Assembly (NCBI GenBank): GCA_027622595.1
Contig: JAQBZZ010000013.1
Coordinates: 1-41,386 of the forward strand
Length of the DNA stretch: 41,386 bases
Reading direction: 5' to 3'
Origin: Chloroflexota bacterium
Lineage (GTDB): Bacteria > Chloroflexota > Dehalococcoidia > Lucifugimonadales > UBA2985
Shown here: positions 32,755-41,005 of the stretch, piece after piece
Layout of the letters: every line of letters begins with the position of its first letter
Numbering within the stretch: position 1 is the stretch's first letter
Made by a program: the position numbers and the translations under genes
Notes under the pieces: model-generated
What the model was told of the DNA's origin: nothing
The model's database searches: none
The model's input: only the letters and a program-made list of their open reading frames with translations

Positions 32755-33815
32755 GAATACCTCACTCTGGGGTCTACGACAATGTACAACACCTCCAGAA
32801 TGAACCTGGCCGTGACGTATATCAGCGTGAACATGAAGGTGAGTGCTACCACCACGGTCTCGTCTGCCGATAGAATTGCGTCGTAGTAGAGGCGGCCCAT
32901 GCCCGGCCAGTTGAACACCGTTTCCGTGAGTATGGCCCCGCCAACGGACGAAGCGAGGCCAAGAATCAGTCCTGTGAGGATGGGTGGAGCGGCCACCCGC
33001 AGGATGTGATTGCGCATGACTGTGCCCTCCGGCAGGCCCTTGGCCCTTGCAACGGTGACGAAGTCCTCCTGCGCGGTGTTCATCACCATCGTCCGTACCA
33101 CGTACGTCCAGGAGCCGGCGGAGATGAGTACCATGGTGATCACGGGGAGTGCGGCATGCCACAGAAGGTCGAGCAGTCGGGCAAGGCCACCCTCAGGAGG
33201 GGGAGCGCTGTACATGCCCCCGGGCGGAAAAACTCTCACACCAAAGGTGGATAGTATCACATAGGTGAGCAGTATCATCAGGATTCCAGCCCACCAGGCG
33301 GGCAGGGCGTTGGATGTGGCCGCGAAGAGCGAAGCGATGCGGTCCGATCTGCTGCCGACACGGGTTGCCAGCTTGACCCCTAAGAACAACCCGAAGACGG
33401 CGGTTATGGCCGATGCCGTGGTCACAAGGAGCATGGTTCTTGGGAGCCGCTCCCCAATCAGGGACGTGATGCTGCTGCTTCCCTCGGCGGTCTTGAGTGT
33501 CCGTGCCTCCCCAAGATCAAGCCTGATGACCCGCCATATCATCTGGGGCAGCCGGACCAACCAGGGCCGGTCGAGGCCGTAGGATGCCTCAAGCTCCTGG
33601 CGCTGCTCCTGTATGGCCTGCTCTATTTCATCCACGTCGCGGATGGTCTGCGCCAGTCCCTGACGCAGTCCCCGCACCTCTTCATTGACGATGGCCGTGA
33701 GCATTCTGTCGGAGAAGCCGGTCCAGCCAAGGGACACCACCACCATGACCAGCACGGCAAAGAGCACGCCTACAAGGGTAAGTCCTCTTATGGCCAGGGT
33801 CTTGGCGATGGACAT
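32751..33815 (-). CDS. oppB: Oligopeptide-type ABC transporter permease (OppB-like)
   Basis: This permease forms the membrane pore with OppC and has 354 residues from ATG 33815 (MSIAKTLAIRGLT). Upstream in-frame residues are encoded by hairpin repeat DNA and are left out. Helix 1 is followed by a Gln/Glu-rich, probably coiled extracytoplasmic stretch (about residues 45-85), then ASYGLDRPWLVR, which is typical. The coupling motif DFVTVARAKGLPEGTVMRNH is intact. No clear ribosome-binding site is seen. Confidence 0.92.
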   Translation of the reverse strand: MSIAKTLAIRGLTLVGVLFAVLVMVVVSLGWTGFSDRMLTAIVNEEVRGLRQGLAQTIRDVDEIEQAIQEQRQELEASYGLDRPWLVRLPQMIWRVIRLDLGEARTLKTAEGSSSITSLIGERLPRTMLLVTTASAITAVFGLFLGVKLATRVGSRSDRIASLFAATSNALPAWWAGILMILLTYVILSTFGVRVFPPGGMYSAPPPEGGLARLLDLLWHAALPVITMVLISAGSWTYVVRTMVMNTAQEDFVTVARAKGLPEGTVMRNHILRVAAPPILTGLILGLASSVGGAILTETVFNWPGMGRLYYDAILSADETVVVALTFMFTLIYVTARFILEVLYIVVDPRVRYS

Positions 33816-33851
33816 TGTTACATCATTTCTACGAAAATAGGGGTCTCTGTC

Positions 33852-33875
33852 TCCTCCCCCGCCTGCGGGGGAGGA
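33852..33875. repeat. GC-rich hairpin, 11-bp perfect stem
   Basis: TCCTCCCCCGC pairs exactly with GCGGGGGAGGA around a 2-nt loop. With the hairpin at 33918-33940 it occupies the gap between the solute-binding protein gene and oppB, resembling dispersed REP-type repeats. It could lower permease expression relative to the binding protein by partial termination or mRNA protection. Confidence 0.7.
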
Positions 33876-33917
33876 TTGAGTTGGGGGCCTCACCCCCCAT
33901 CCTAACCACTATCCTAC

Positions 33918-33940
33918 CCTTCCCCCATCAAGGGGGAAGG
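33918..33940. repeat. Second hairpin in the binding-protein/permease gap
   Basis: CCTTCCCCC pairs exactly with GGGGGAAGG around ATCAA. On the minus strand there is no U tract directly after it. The rest of 33941-34038 shows no gene. Confidence 0.7.
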
Positions 33941-34038
33941 TATCTGCTGCACAGGGCATTTGCAGCCCTCCTGGTGCTGGATGCCAACATGATAGCTTAT
34001 GAGCGGTTTGCGTTATAGGACTCTGCGCCGCCTTGTGT

Positions 34039-36624
34039 TTACAGGGCCCCCCGACGTGATCTCAGCATCATGAATAGAAGACCGGCTCCAACTCCGGCCG
34101 CCGCGACCAGGACTATTCCTATGATCAGCCCTATGACGGAACTCCCGTCGCTCTTTGAGGGTGTATCTGTCGGAACGGCTGTAGCCTTAGCATCCGGCTG
34201 TGCCGTCGGCTGGTCCCCCGGCGCTCCAAGGCCGAACTCTATGTCCACTTTCCGTTCCAACAGGGTGGAAAGCTCGTCCGTGTAAGCCGCCAAGTGTAGA
34301 CTATACAAATCTCCGGTCAGCGTTGCCACCACGTCGGCGGGGACCTTAACCTGGAATCGGCTCGCGGAGAGAGCCTCTGCGAGCCCTGATTGGACAATCT
34401 CGCCTGTGGACGGATCCTGGAAGACGTACTGCACCGCCATATTGCCCGGCCCTTCCAGTTCTATCACCGTCTTCAGGTCGGCCCCCTCCTGTAGCGAGGT
34501 TCCGTTCACACTGACAATCCGGATTCTGGAAGGCTTGCCGTAGTAGAGGTCTCCTGGATGGAATGGATAGCCGGGGTCCCTGAACGCCTTGATCTGGGCG
34601 AACTGGGCGCTGCTATCGAATGTCTCCAGCAGATAGGGGCCATTGCTTATGACCATGTGACCCTTCTGGGCAAACCAGTCTATGGCCGCGGCGTATCTCG
34701 CAGCCGCCTCCGTTTTGTCGACCAGGGACTCTCCACCGATGGTGAACACGTTTTCCGGCACCGCGGTGGTCTCGGCAGAGTCCCTCAGTGAATTTCTCGT
34801 CAGCCGTGCGAACTTATCCAGTACGAGGCTGATCGGGTCAAGGTTGAACCGGGCTGCTGCGGTGTCGCTGTACGTAGCCGTCCTCTGCTGAAATACCAGG
34901 TCGTCCATCGCGGCCATGACCTCCCAGGGCATGCTGACACCCGAGACGCTGGCGTACTGGGCTATGTAGTCGTCCACGAAGTGCCAGAAGTCCACGTAGA
35001 CCTCAAGCTTGTTATCTTCGGTGATCCGGAATCCACGGAAGGTGTCGGTAAATGGCTTGCTGGTGGTCGCTATGGCGACCTCTATGTTGGCCTTGTCCTC
35101 GTTGTACACCATGTCGAAGAGCTGGGCTATGGGGTAAATAACGTCGGCCATGGTTATGGGCTGTCCATCATGCCACTTGGACTGAAAATACTTGGAGTAG
35201 TCGAACGTGACCTTGCTGGTGGCCAGCGTGCCGGTGGGCACGGTGCTCCAGCTTCCTGTGCTGGCGTCCCAGAGGAAGGCATCGGAAGGGACATCCAGTT
35301 TGTTCTCAGGGCCGGCGGTCTCTACCTGATACCCGGCACGGAACGGTATGGGAATGCCGGTGAAGGGATGGGTAGCCAGGGGCGCGTCGCGGACGTTGTT
35401 CCATATGTCGTTGCTGTAGACATCGCCGAAGCCCCCAACGGGGTTCCATGTTGTCCTGTTTGTCCACACCCAGAGGTTTCCCACGTTGAGTTCGTCGGTA
35501 TTGCCTGGGATATAGGCTTCTCTGAGTGTCCACTGGCTCTTTGGCCCCGAGATCAGGTCCTCGGTGATGCCCTGGATATTGGATAGTGCGGGGATGTTGT
35601 TCACTGCGGTGACGACCCACAGGCGGACGGACTCCTCCATGCATGCCTGTGTTGCCTCCACGTACAGATGGTTTCTCTCTTCCAGACCGCTGAAGTCTCC
35701 GGTGAAGATGCGTTGCCCCAGCGCGTCCAGTTCAGGGGCCTCGTACTGCCAGAAGCCCACCTCCTGCCAGCCGGGCAGGTTGCCTAGCCAGGGCGCGCAC
35801 ATCTGATTGAGGTTGCCGAAATCGTATCTTTCTGGCGAACCTCTACCCCATCCCTCGGTGTAGAGGTGCCATTGGAAAAGCTGGGGGTCGGTCCCATACA
35901 CCGTGAAGATGGCAGGGCCGAACTGCTGGGGTATGAGAGTCACGGAGAACCCCAACAGTCCAAGGTTTGATCGGAGGTCGTTCCCGATATCCCAACGCTC
36001 GTCCTCGGTCCTGACGATGAACTTAAGGTCGATGCGTCTGTCGTTGAAGTGCCAGAACGCGTCTTTCAGCACGGCTCCCGCCCGGGTCATGGCTAGGTCA
36101 ACCATGTCTTTAGCCAAGTCCGGGTCATAGGAGATACGCGATTCCTTCGTAAGGTTGAAAACGGTGAGAAAATCGAAGTCGGCGGGGCTAACGTGGGTGA
36201 GCATAGGTAACGCAAAACCCTTGTATATCTCCTGGGATATGAAGGGTCTGTTGACAACGTACTGAAGTGCCTGTCTCACCTCTTTGATGGACAGTGGGTT
36301 AAGCTCGCCCTCTGGAGCTGGAGCAGGATTCAGCACTATGGAAACTGTGGATGAGGGAGCCTGGTAGACGGTGATGTTCTGGTTGTCCTTCAAAGCTTCT
36401 GCCGCGGGTGTCTTCAGGCTGAAGATGTACATATCGATGGCGCCGGCCTCCAACTCCTTGGCGGCTATGCCGACGTCGAAGGCGCTGAAGTTGATGGTAT
36501 CGGTTGCAGGCCCGGGTTGGTCGTGTGGAGGGACGTAGTCCTGCTGTGGTGCCGCCGCAAGGGCGAACAGCAGCGCTGGCGACAGTACCAACCACAGAAG
36601 TGTTCTTGCCTTATTCATGTTCAC
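34039..36624 (-). CDS. Long family-5 solute-binding protein with permuted motif order and C-terminal membrane anchor
   Basis: This exported binding protein probably captures peptides or similar solutes for the downstream permease. It has 861 residues against about 550 usually. A signal peptide (about 1-25) is followed by the block normally in the C-terminal half of family-5 proteins: LEAGAID (58-64), VRQALQYVVNR (116-126), YDP..A and IVRTEDERWDIG. The block normally N-terminal follows: KWHDGQPITMADV (483-495), NGPYLLE (661-667) and FRDPGYPF (681-688). A Thr/Pro linker leads to one membrane helix (about 830-853) with a basic end. There is no lipobox. The start is GTG 36624 or ATG 36618, overlapping the upstream stop (TAGTG). 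Confidence 0.85.
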   Translation of the reverse strand: MNMNKARTLLWLVLSPALLFALAAAPQQDYVPPHDQPGPATDTINFSAFDVGIAAKELEAGAIDMYIFSLKTPAAEALKDNQNITVYQAPSSTVSIVLNPAPAPEGELNPLSIKEVRQALQYVVNRPFISQEIYKGFALPMLTHVSPADFDFLTVFNLTKESRISYDPDLAKDMVDLAMTRAGAVLKDAFWHFNDRRIDLKFIVRTEDERWDIGNDLRSNLGLLGFSVTLIPQQFGPAIFTVYGTDPQLFQWHLYTEGWGRGSPERYDFGNLNQMCAPWLGNLPGWQEVGFWQYEAPELDALGQRIFTGDFSGLEERNHLYVEATQACMEESVRLWVVTAVNNIPALSNIQGITEDLISGPKSQWTLREAYIPGNTDELNVGNLWVWTNRTTWNPVGGFGDVYSNDIWNNVRDAPLATHPFTGIPIPFRAGYQVETAGPENKLDVPSDAFLWDASTGSWSTVPTGTLATSKVTFDYSKYFQSKWHDGQPITMADVIYPIAQLFDMVYNEDKANIEVAIATTSKPFTDTFRGFRITEDNKLEVYVDFWHFVDDYIAQYASVSGVSMPWEVMAAMDDLVFQQRTATYSDTAAARFNLDPISLVLDKFARLTRNSLRDSAETTAVPENVFTIGGESLVDKTEAAARYAAAIDWFAQKGHMVISNGPYLLETFDSSAQFAQIKAFRDPGYPFHPGDLYYGKPSRIRIVSVNGTSLQEGADLKTVIELEGPGNMAVQYVFQDPSTGEIVQSGLAEALSASRFQVKVPADVVATLTGDLYSLHLAAYTDELSTLLERKVDIEFGLGAPGDQPTAQPDAKATAVPTDTPSKSDGSSVIGLIIGIVLVAAAGVGAGLLFMMLRSRRGAL

Positions 36625-38897
36625 TATGCCGACCTTCCGCGTGCTATGAGCGAACCCGCCAACAGGCCAAGGTACGAGGCTACCACTGCGACGATTAGCG
36701 CTATGATGATGACCATCCAGACCTTGATTCCTTCGGAGTCACCATCAGCCTCCACCCCTTCCAACGTGGTCTGGAACTGGCCAAGGCTGTCCTGAATGGA
36801 CTGTAGCTGGCCTCCGCTGGCCCCGTCCAGAGAGTCCAATTGGTCGATAATGTCACCGATGGAGCCTTGGATGTTGTCGAAGCCGAAGTCCATGAAGAAG
36901 GAGCTGGTGGCTATGTTTCCGGATGCATCGATGGCCCTGAAGTCGTGGGCGCCTTCGCCGGATATTGGTATGAATAGCCGTGCGGTGAACCTGCCGTCGG
37001 CATCGCTCCTCACGGCGCTCACAACAGCGCCGCTTATCTCAAGGAAAACGTCCTGGTCCGGCTGGAAGTTGGACCCCTGAATGGTGATGTCCTTGCCGCC
37101 GGGGCCGGAAGGCGGCGAAAGGAATATGGAGGGAAGGGGCATGAGCTTCGTGCGGGCAAAGGCTATCTTCTGGTTCTGGGCGCCGAACTCGCCCAGACGG
37201 GCATCGGGCCAGGCCATGTAAACGTCGTCTTCCGTTGCCGCTATTGTGAAGTAGTCGCCGATGAACGCGCCACCGGGGAAGGCGTGGTTGGGATTGGACG
37301 GGAAGTCCGTTACTCGGGCGTTCTCAATCCAGGTCTTGCCCCCGTCGTCGGAACTGGCATAGTAGATATTGTATCTGGTCTCCACGGGGTCGTCCCGCAT
37401 ATCGCCCCACATGGCGTGGATGGTCCCGTCTGGGCCTGCGGATATGGATGGAAAGAACTGGAGGCGGTTGGTTTCGTCATCGTTGAGTTTTTTCTTGGGA
37501 GTCCACGTCTCTCCTCTGTCTGTGGAGGCGACGAAATAGATGTCCCCATCGTCGGTCTTCTTTTCTGATGGCAAGCCGGTATATACGATGTAGATCTCTC
37601 CCTGGGGCCCGGTGCTGATCTGAGGGAAGGTGGCTCCCCAGTAGCGGAAGAAGGTGTTGCGGGGGCTGAAGGGGAGCTCGTTGAAGTCCGATGCACGGTT
37701 TCTGACGAAGGTGCGTCCGTTGTCTTCGGACCTGGCCACGTAAATCTCCGCACGGCCCTTGAAGGAGTCGTCATCGGTGCTGTCCATCCAGTTGACGTAT
37801 ACGGTGCCGTCTGGGGCAACGGCGGGCTGGGAACCCTGCACCACTCTCTTGGGGGCGTCCTCTCCCTGGGTACTCACCACGATGGGGCTCACCGTTACAG
37901 GATCGCTCCACGTTAGGCCGCCGTCTTCGGAGCGTACCAGCTCTATGCTGGTCTCAGTCCTGGGAACCAGTACAAAGGCTTCCACATCAAACAGGAAGAA
38001 AACTGGGAGTATAGTGAGGAACTTGGTATAGGTAACGTAGATGACATCCTTGTCAGGGTCCTCACTGCTGGGCCCCACGGTGACCCAGGGTTTGTCCAGG
38101 AATGGGAGGAGAAGCTCGTATGTGGTCCTCCCATCGGCATCCACTGTCGCTGGTCCGGTGTCAACGTGGCTCTGGGCGGAGGCTATCGGCTCCGCCCAGG
38201 TGAAGCCGCCGTCGCTGGAAGCCGATATGGGAATGGAGGATACGGCGGCATCGCCCACCGCATTCCTTATGGTGAACTCCTCTACGTTCATTGAAATAGA
38301 GGCCGCGTAGGCGTTCCCTTGCCTATCGAAGGCTATCACGGGGTCACCGGCCCCACCGAGGTCGCCGGAAGGGTATTTAACCTGGTACGGCCCCTCCCAA
38401 GTGGCTCCGCCGTCGATGCTGTTGTAGGTGGTAATCCCGGGGAAGCTGTAGTCTATGACGCCCAGGATGAGGTGCTCCGGGTCCTTGGGATCGACGGCAA
38501 GGTGGGGTTCTGTCTGAAAGGGGGCACGGCTGAAGTCCCGTGTTACCAGGATGTTGCGGCTGAATTTGGGTGAGGGGCTCCGGTACGGAACCAATGGCCC
38601 CTGACCACCTCCACCGGCCTGGGGAGAAATTCCCCTGATTTTCGCTTCTTGAGGAGGGAACTCTCTGCCCAGTGGGTTCCCTTTGAGCGTGGTCAGGCGT
38701 GGATCCAGTCCCTCCGCCATGAGCCAGCTGGAGCCGGAGAGGTTCTTTTGGAAGGCCTCCATCAGCGAAGAGTCCAGGGGGCGGGGTGTTGAAAACGTGG
38801 GGCCTTGCTCATGCCCGGCCAGCGCGGAGTTGGATAGAGACGCCGTGGTCAGTAGCAATATCAGAAGCACGCTTGCCCTCAGGAATCTCCTTGTCAT
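36624..38897 (-). CDS. Exported Asp-box (BNR/sialidase-like propeller) protein with C-terminal anchor
   Basis: This 757-residue protein has a signal peptide (about 1-27, ending ALAG) and at least six Asp-box motifs: SIDGGATW, SSDGGFTW, SEDGGLTW, SEDNGRTF, STDRGETW and SSDDGGKTW. This indicates a six-bladed beta-propeller of the sialidase/exo-alpha-sialidase superfamily. A later Ig-like region (LSPPSGPGGKDITIQGSNF...) precedes a helical stretch and a C-terminal membrane helix (WMVIIIALIVAVVASYLGL). Catalytic sialidase residues cannot be confirmed, so binding is as likely as hydrolysis. It is coupled to the solute-binding protein gene by a one-base overlap. Confidence 0.85.
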   Translation of the reverse strand: MTRRFLRASVLLILLLTTASLSNSALAGHEQGPTFSTPRPLDSSLMEAFQKNLSGSSWLMAEGLDPRLTTLKGNPLGREFPPQEAKIRGISPQAGGGGQGPLVPYRSPSPKFSRNILVTRDFSRAPFQTEPHLAVDPKDPEHLILGVIDYSFPGITTYNSIDGGATWEGPYQVKYPSGDLGGAGDPVIAFDRQGNAYAASISMNVEEFTIRNAVGDAAVSSIPISASSDGGFTWAEPIASAQSHVDTGPATVDADGRTTYELLLPFLDKPWVTVGPSSEDPDKDVIYVTYTKFLTILPVFFLFDVEAFVLVPRTETSIELVRSEDGGLTWSDPVTVSPIVVSTQGEDAPKRVVQGSQPAVAPDGTVYVNWMDSTDDDSFKGRAEIYVARSEDNGRTFVRNRASDFNELPFSPRNTFFRYWGATFPQISTGPQGEIYIVYTGLPSEKKTDDGDIYFVASTDRGETWTPKKKLNDDETNRLQFFPSISAGPDGTIHAMWGDMRDDPVETRYNIYYASSDDGGKTWIENARVTDFPSNPNHAFPGGAFIGDYFTIAATEDDVYMAWPDARLGEFGAQNQKIAFARTKLMPLPSIFLSPPSGPGGKDITIQGSNFQPDQDVFLEISGAVVSAVRSDADGRFTARLFIPISGEGAHDFRAIDASGNIATSSFFMDFGFDNIQGSIGDIIDQLDSLDGASGGQLQSIQDSLGQFQTTLEGVEADGDSEGIKVWMVIIIALIVAVVASYLGLLAGSLIARGRSA

Positions 38898-38985
38898 TAT
38901 GGCTCCATCCTTACCTTGTGCGATGTATTTTGTATTCCCTGACGTGAACCTGTAGACGCCCTGAGCGACTCTGCCGGTCTCTTGC

Positions 38986-39744
38986 TCAATTCAGCCGGCT
39001 TACCACGGTGTCCATCTCGGTTATCACCGCCAGCATGGCTTCCCTGGTGAATGTGGCACTGGCCTCTAAGTAGGCGTCGGCCCCGGATGTGGTGTAGTCC
39101 ACAAAACGCCAATTCAGGTAGTCGTCGGTGGATGCGGTTGCGCTTGGGGTCCTATCGCTCCAATCGAAGTAGTTGTCGATCTTCAGTATCACCTTGTCGG
39201 CTGGCGAGGCAAGAGCGGGGTCGGCCCTGGCAGCTATGGTCTTCATGCCAGTCCAATAGGTTATCGATTCCTCTCTGGTTTCAGGGAGGTCCTTCCTCAA
39301 CTCCACCAGCAGAAGGCGGTGCTTTTCGATGTCGTCGGACATCTTTTTGAGCGTCTCCAGATTGGCCTGTCCTTCTAAAATCTGTAACTGAATCGATTCG
39401 ACTTGCTTCTCCAGGGCTGCGACTTGCTCCAATGCCTGTAGCGACGAGGACGCCCGCTCCTCTGCCACTGAGAGCTGGGCAAGTAGACTATCATTTGCCT
39501 GAGTGGCTGTTGCCAGTTCTTCAGTGAGAGCCTGAGATTCCGAACCAGCTCCATCCAGCTCAGACTGAAGATTTTGGACATCGGTCTGCAAATCAGACAC
39601 CTTGTCCGCTGAAGAGTCCAGCACTGCACTGCCAAGCCAGAGACCAGTTGCCAGGCTCAGCAGACCAACAATCACGGTTATGCCGACCCGTATCAGGAAG
39701 GTGTTTTTTTCGCTTCCTCTGTATAGCGCGTCTCTGTTTAACAT
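38986..39744 (-). CDS. Membrane-anchored coiled-coil protein of unknown function
   Basis: This 252-residue protein has a short cytoplasmic N-terminus, one membrane helix (about 18-40) and a long heptad-rich region (about 42-150, for example VSDLQTDVQNLQSELDG and ALEKQVESIQLQILEG). A globular C-terminal part follows, with YWTGMKTIAARADP and NYFDWSDRTP. No family is recognised. It is the first gene of the minus-strand operon, 88 nt before the Asp-box gene, so it may organise or tether the surface uptake complex; that is inference from position. Confidence 0.75.
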   Translation of the reverse strand: MLNRDALYRGSEKNTFLIRVGITVIVGLLSLATGLWLGSAVLDSSADKVSDLQTDVQNLQSELDGAGSESQALTEELATATQANDSLLAQLSVAEERASSSLQALEQVAALEKQVESIQLQILEGQANLETLKKMSDDIEKHRLLLVELRKDLPETREESITYWTGMKTIAARADPALASPADKVILKIDNYFDWSDRTPSATASTDDYLNWRFVDYTTSGADAYLEASATFTREAMLAVITEMDTVVSRLN

Positions 39745-40020
39745 GTCCCAACTTCCAAGTAATTCGGCTTATGTCCGTATAGTGTAGTGCCTAGAAAAGC
39801 TGTGGTCTAGTCTAGCAGTTCTTTTCTCCTTTTGGGGAGACATAAATCAGCGGTGTATCTCTTGCCTTGCTTGTGCCTTAAGCATTTAAAGGGTTATACG
39901 GTTGGATGCTGGGTGTTGGATTTTGGTGTGGTGTCTATTTATTGAATCGGATGAATCTCGGCAAGTTTCTGTCATGGCTGTTAGAATGGTGATCTTGCAA
40001 TTATTCTGTATACACCTCCC
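39745..40020. other. Divergent intergenic region
   Basis: This 276-nt AT-leaning stretch separates the coiled-coil operon from the small zinc-ribbon gene and must hold promoters for both. A TATACA at 40009-40014 lies only 6 nt before the GTG at 40021, which would make that mRNA nearly leaderless, but no matching -35 is obvious. No protein-coding signal or RNA gene is seen. Confidence 0.4.
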
Positions 40021-40233
40021 GTGGGTGTGGGGAAAAGAAAAGTTGAGAGGTTCAGGTTGAATAAGGACGCTCAGATAATCAAAATATTGAATAGCCTGTA
40101 CGAAGTTCTGGCTTGTAGTCGGTGTGGAACTCGTATTCGATTCGGGGACTCAGAGTGCCCTCACTGTGGTGCAGATGTGGACGATGTGCTGCAACAGTGG
40201 GCAGCAAGGCTGCTGGATAAACTCGACGTGTGA
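40021..40233 (+). CDS. Small zinc-ribbon protein
   Basis: This 70-residue protein has CSRCGTRIRFGDSECPHCGA, a four-cysteine zinc ribbon, at about residues 32-51. It is flanked by a basic N-terminus (GKRKVERFRLNKD) and a C-terminal helix (VLQQWAARLLDKLDV). Such proteins usually bind nucleic acid or a partner protein. The start is GTG 40021 with no ribosome-binding site, so the true start could be the second GTG at 40027. Function unknown. Confidence 0.65.
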   Translation: MGVGKRKVERFRLNKDAQIIKILNSLYEVLACSRCGTRIRFGDSECPHCGADVDDVLQQWAARLLDKLDV

Positions 40234-40287
40234 GAGAACTGCATCAATCTGCCAACTGTCGTCTATGGTGGAAAATATAGTATGATC

Positions 40288-40306
40288 GGCAGGCACTTGG
40301 CCTGCC
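40288..40306 (+). terminator. Hairpin between the two zinc-ribbon genes
   Basis: GGCAGGC (40288-40294) pairs exactly with GCCTGCC (40300-40306) around ACTTG. No U tract follows. A TATGAT box at 40281-40286 directly precedes it, so it could instead lie in the 5' leader of the next gene. Confidence 0.4.
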
Positions 40307-40353
40307 CTGGATATGCGGCGTAATTGCATAAAACATAGAACTCGGAGGGGGAA

Positions 40354-40572
40354 ATGGCTGGAGACATGATTGAGGTGATCCAACTTTGTGGGGTTTGTAA
40401 CTCAGAGGTCGGGACCTTCTCGGAGAAGAAGGAAAACCTTATGCTTTCGGCTGTGGACCAACTCTGGTGTGCCAAATGCCAGGCAACCATACCCGCCGTC
40501 CGTGACATTGGCGGAAGAGAAGCATCCGTTGAAAAAGAGGTGAACAGCTATCCCAGGTCACTCCCGTCCTAG
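40354..40572 (+). CDS. Small cysteine-pair (zinc-binding) protein
   Basis: This 72-residue protein has two CxxC pairs, LCGVCNSEVG and LWCAKCQATIP, separated by about 24 residues. This suggests a single zinc site. A strong ribosome-binding site (GGAGGGGG) precedes the ATG. No family recognised. It is convergent with the ArsC/Spx-family gene. Confidence 0.65.
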   Translation: MAGDMIEVIQLCGVCNSEVGTFSEKKENLMLSAVDQLWCAKCQATIPAVRDIGGREASVEKEVNSYPRSLPS

Positions 40573-40657
40573 GAGCGTCTACATGGCAAACGGAAAGGCC
40601 ACTGATTCGTAACTGTCAGGGCTGCTAGAGCCTGAGCAGCGTGAGTCAGCATAGAGA

Positions 40658-41005
40658 TTACGGGAATGCCTCGTTCAGTGCTTGTTGCGAACCCCCTACG
40701 ACGAGACGGTCTCCAACCTTCACAAGTGGGCGTCTGATGAGGCGCGGCTCCTTGAGCATCAGTTGCATCAGAGCTTCGTCGTCCAGGTTATCGGCAGAGA
40801 GACCCAGTGCCTTGAAAGACGGGCTGTTCCATGAGAAGACCTCAGATAGTTTTTCCCCCTTGAAAAGCTGACGCAGTTCATCCTCGCAGAGGCGGTTTTG
40901 AAAAAAGTCCCGTTCCTCAACGTCTACACCCTTTTCGTGGAGCCACGCTCTCACCTTACGACAGGTTGATCAGCGGCTCCACCAGTACAAAGTAGCCTTT
41001 GGCAT
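40658..41005 (-). CDS. ArsC/Spx-family thioredoxin-fold protein, candidate selenoprotein (TGA = Sec12)
   Basis: From ATG 41005 the minus strand reads MPKATLYWWSR, an in-frame TGA at 40970-40972, then STCRKVRAWLHEKG and the rest of an ArsC/Spx-family protein, including the cis-Pro motif LIRRPLVKVG, ending at 40658. That gives 115 residues, normal for the family. The TGA falls exactly on the first cysteine of the redox motif CxxC, so it would read U-S-T-C. The ATG has GAGG 8 nt upstream. An internal GTG at 40954 would give 98 residues without the active site and has no spaced ribosome-binding site. A fitting SECIS hairpin follows the TGA. The alternative is a simple nonsense mutation. Confidence 0.8.
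40937..40954 (-). promoter_or_regulatory. Candidate bacterial SECIS hairpin
   Basis: On the minus strand GTG-A-GAGC pairs with GCTC-CAC (7 bp with one bulged A) closing a GTG loop. The loop begins 23 nt after the TGA. A G at the first loop position, a GU in the loop and this distance match the published general description of bacterial SECIS elements (loop G, roughly 16-37 nt from UGA). It lies inside the coding sequence, as bacterial SECIS elements do. Confidence 0.6.

Noticed and set aside
32755-33162. N-terminal extension of the OppC frame to 615 residues
   Set aside because: This part is a shadow of oppB; the ATGA overlap marks the real start at 32754.
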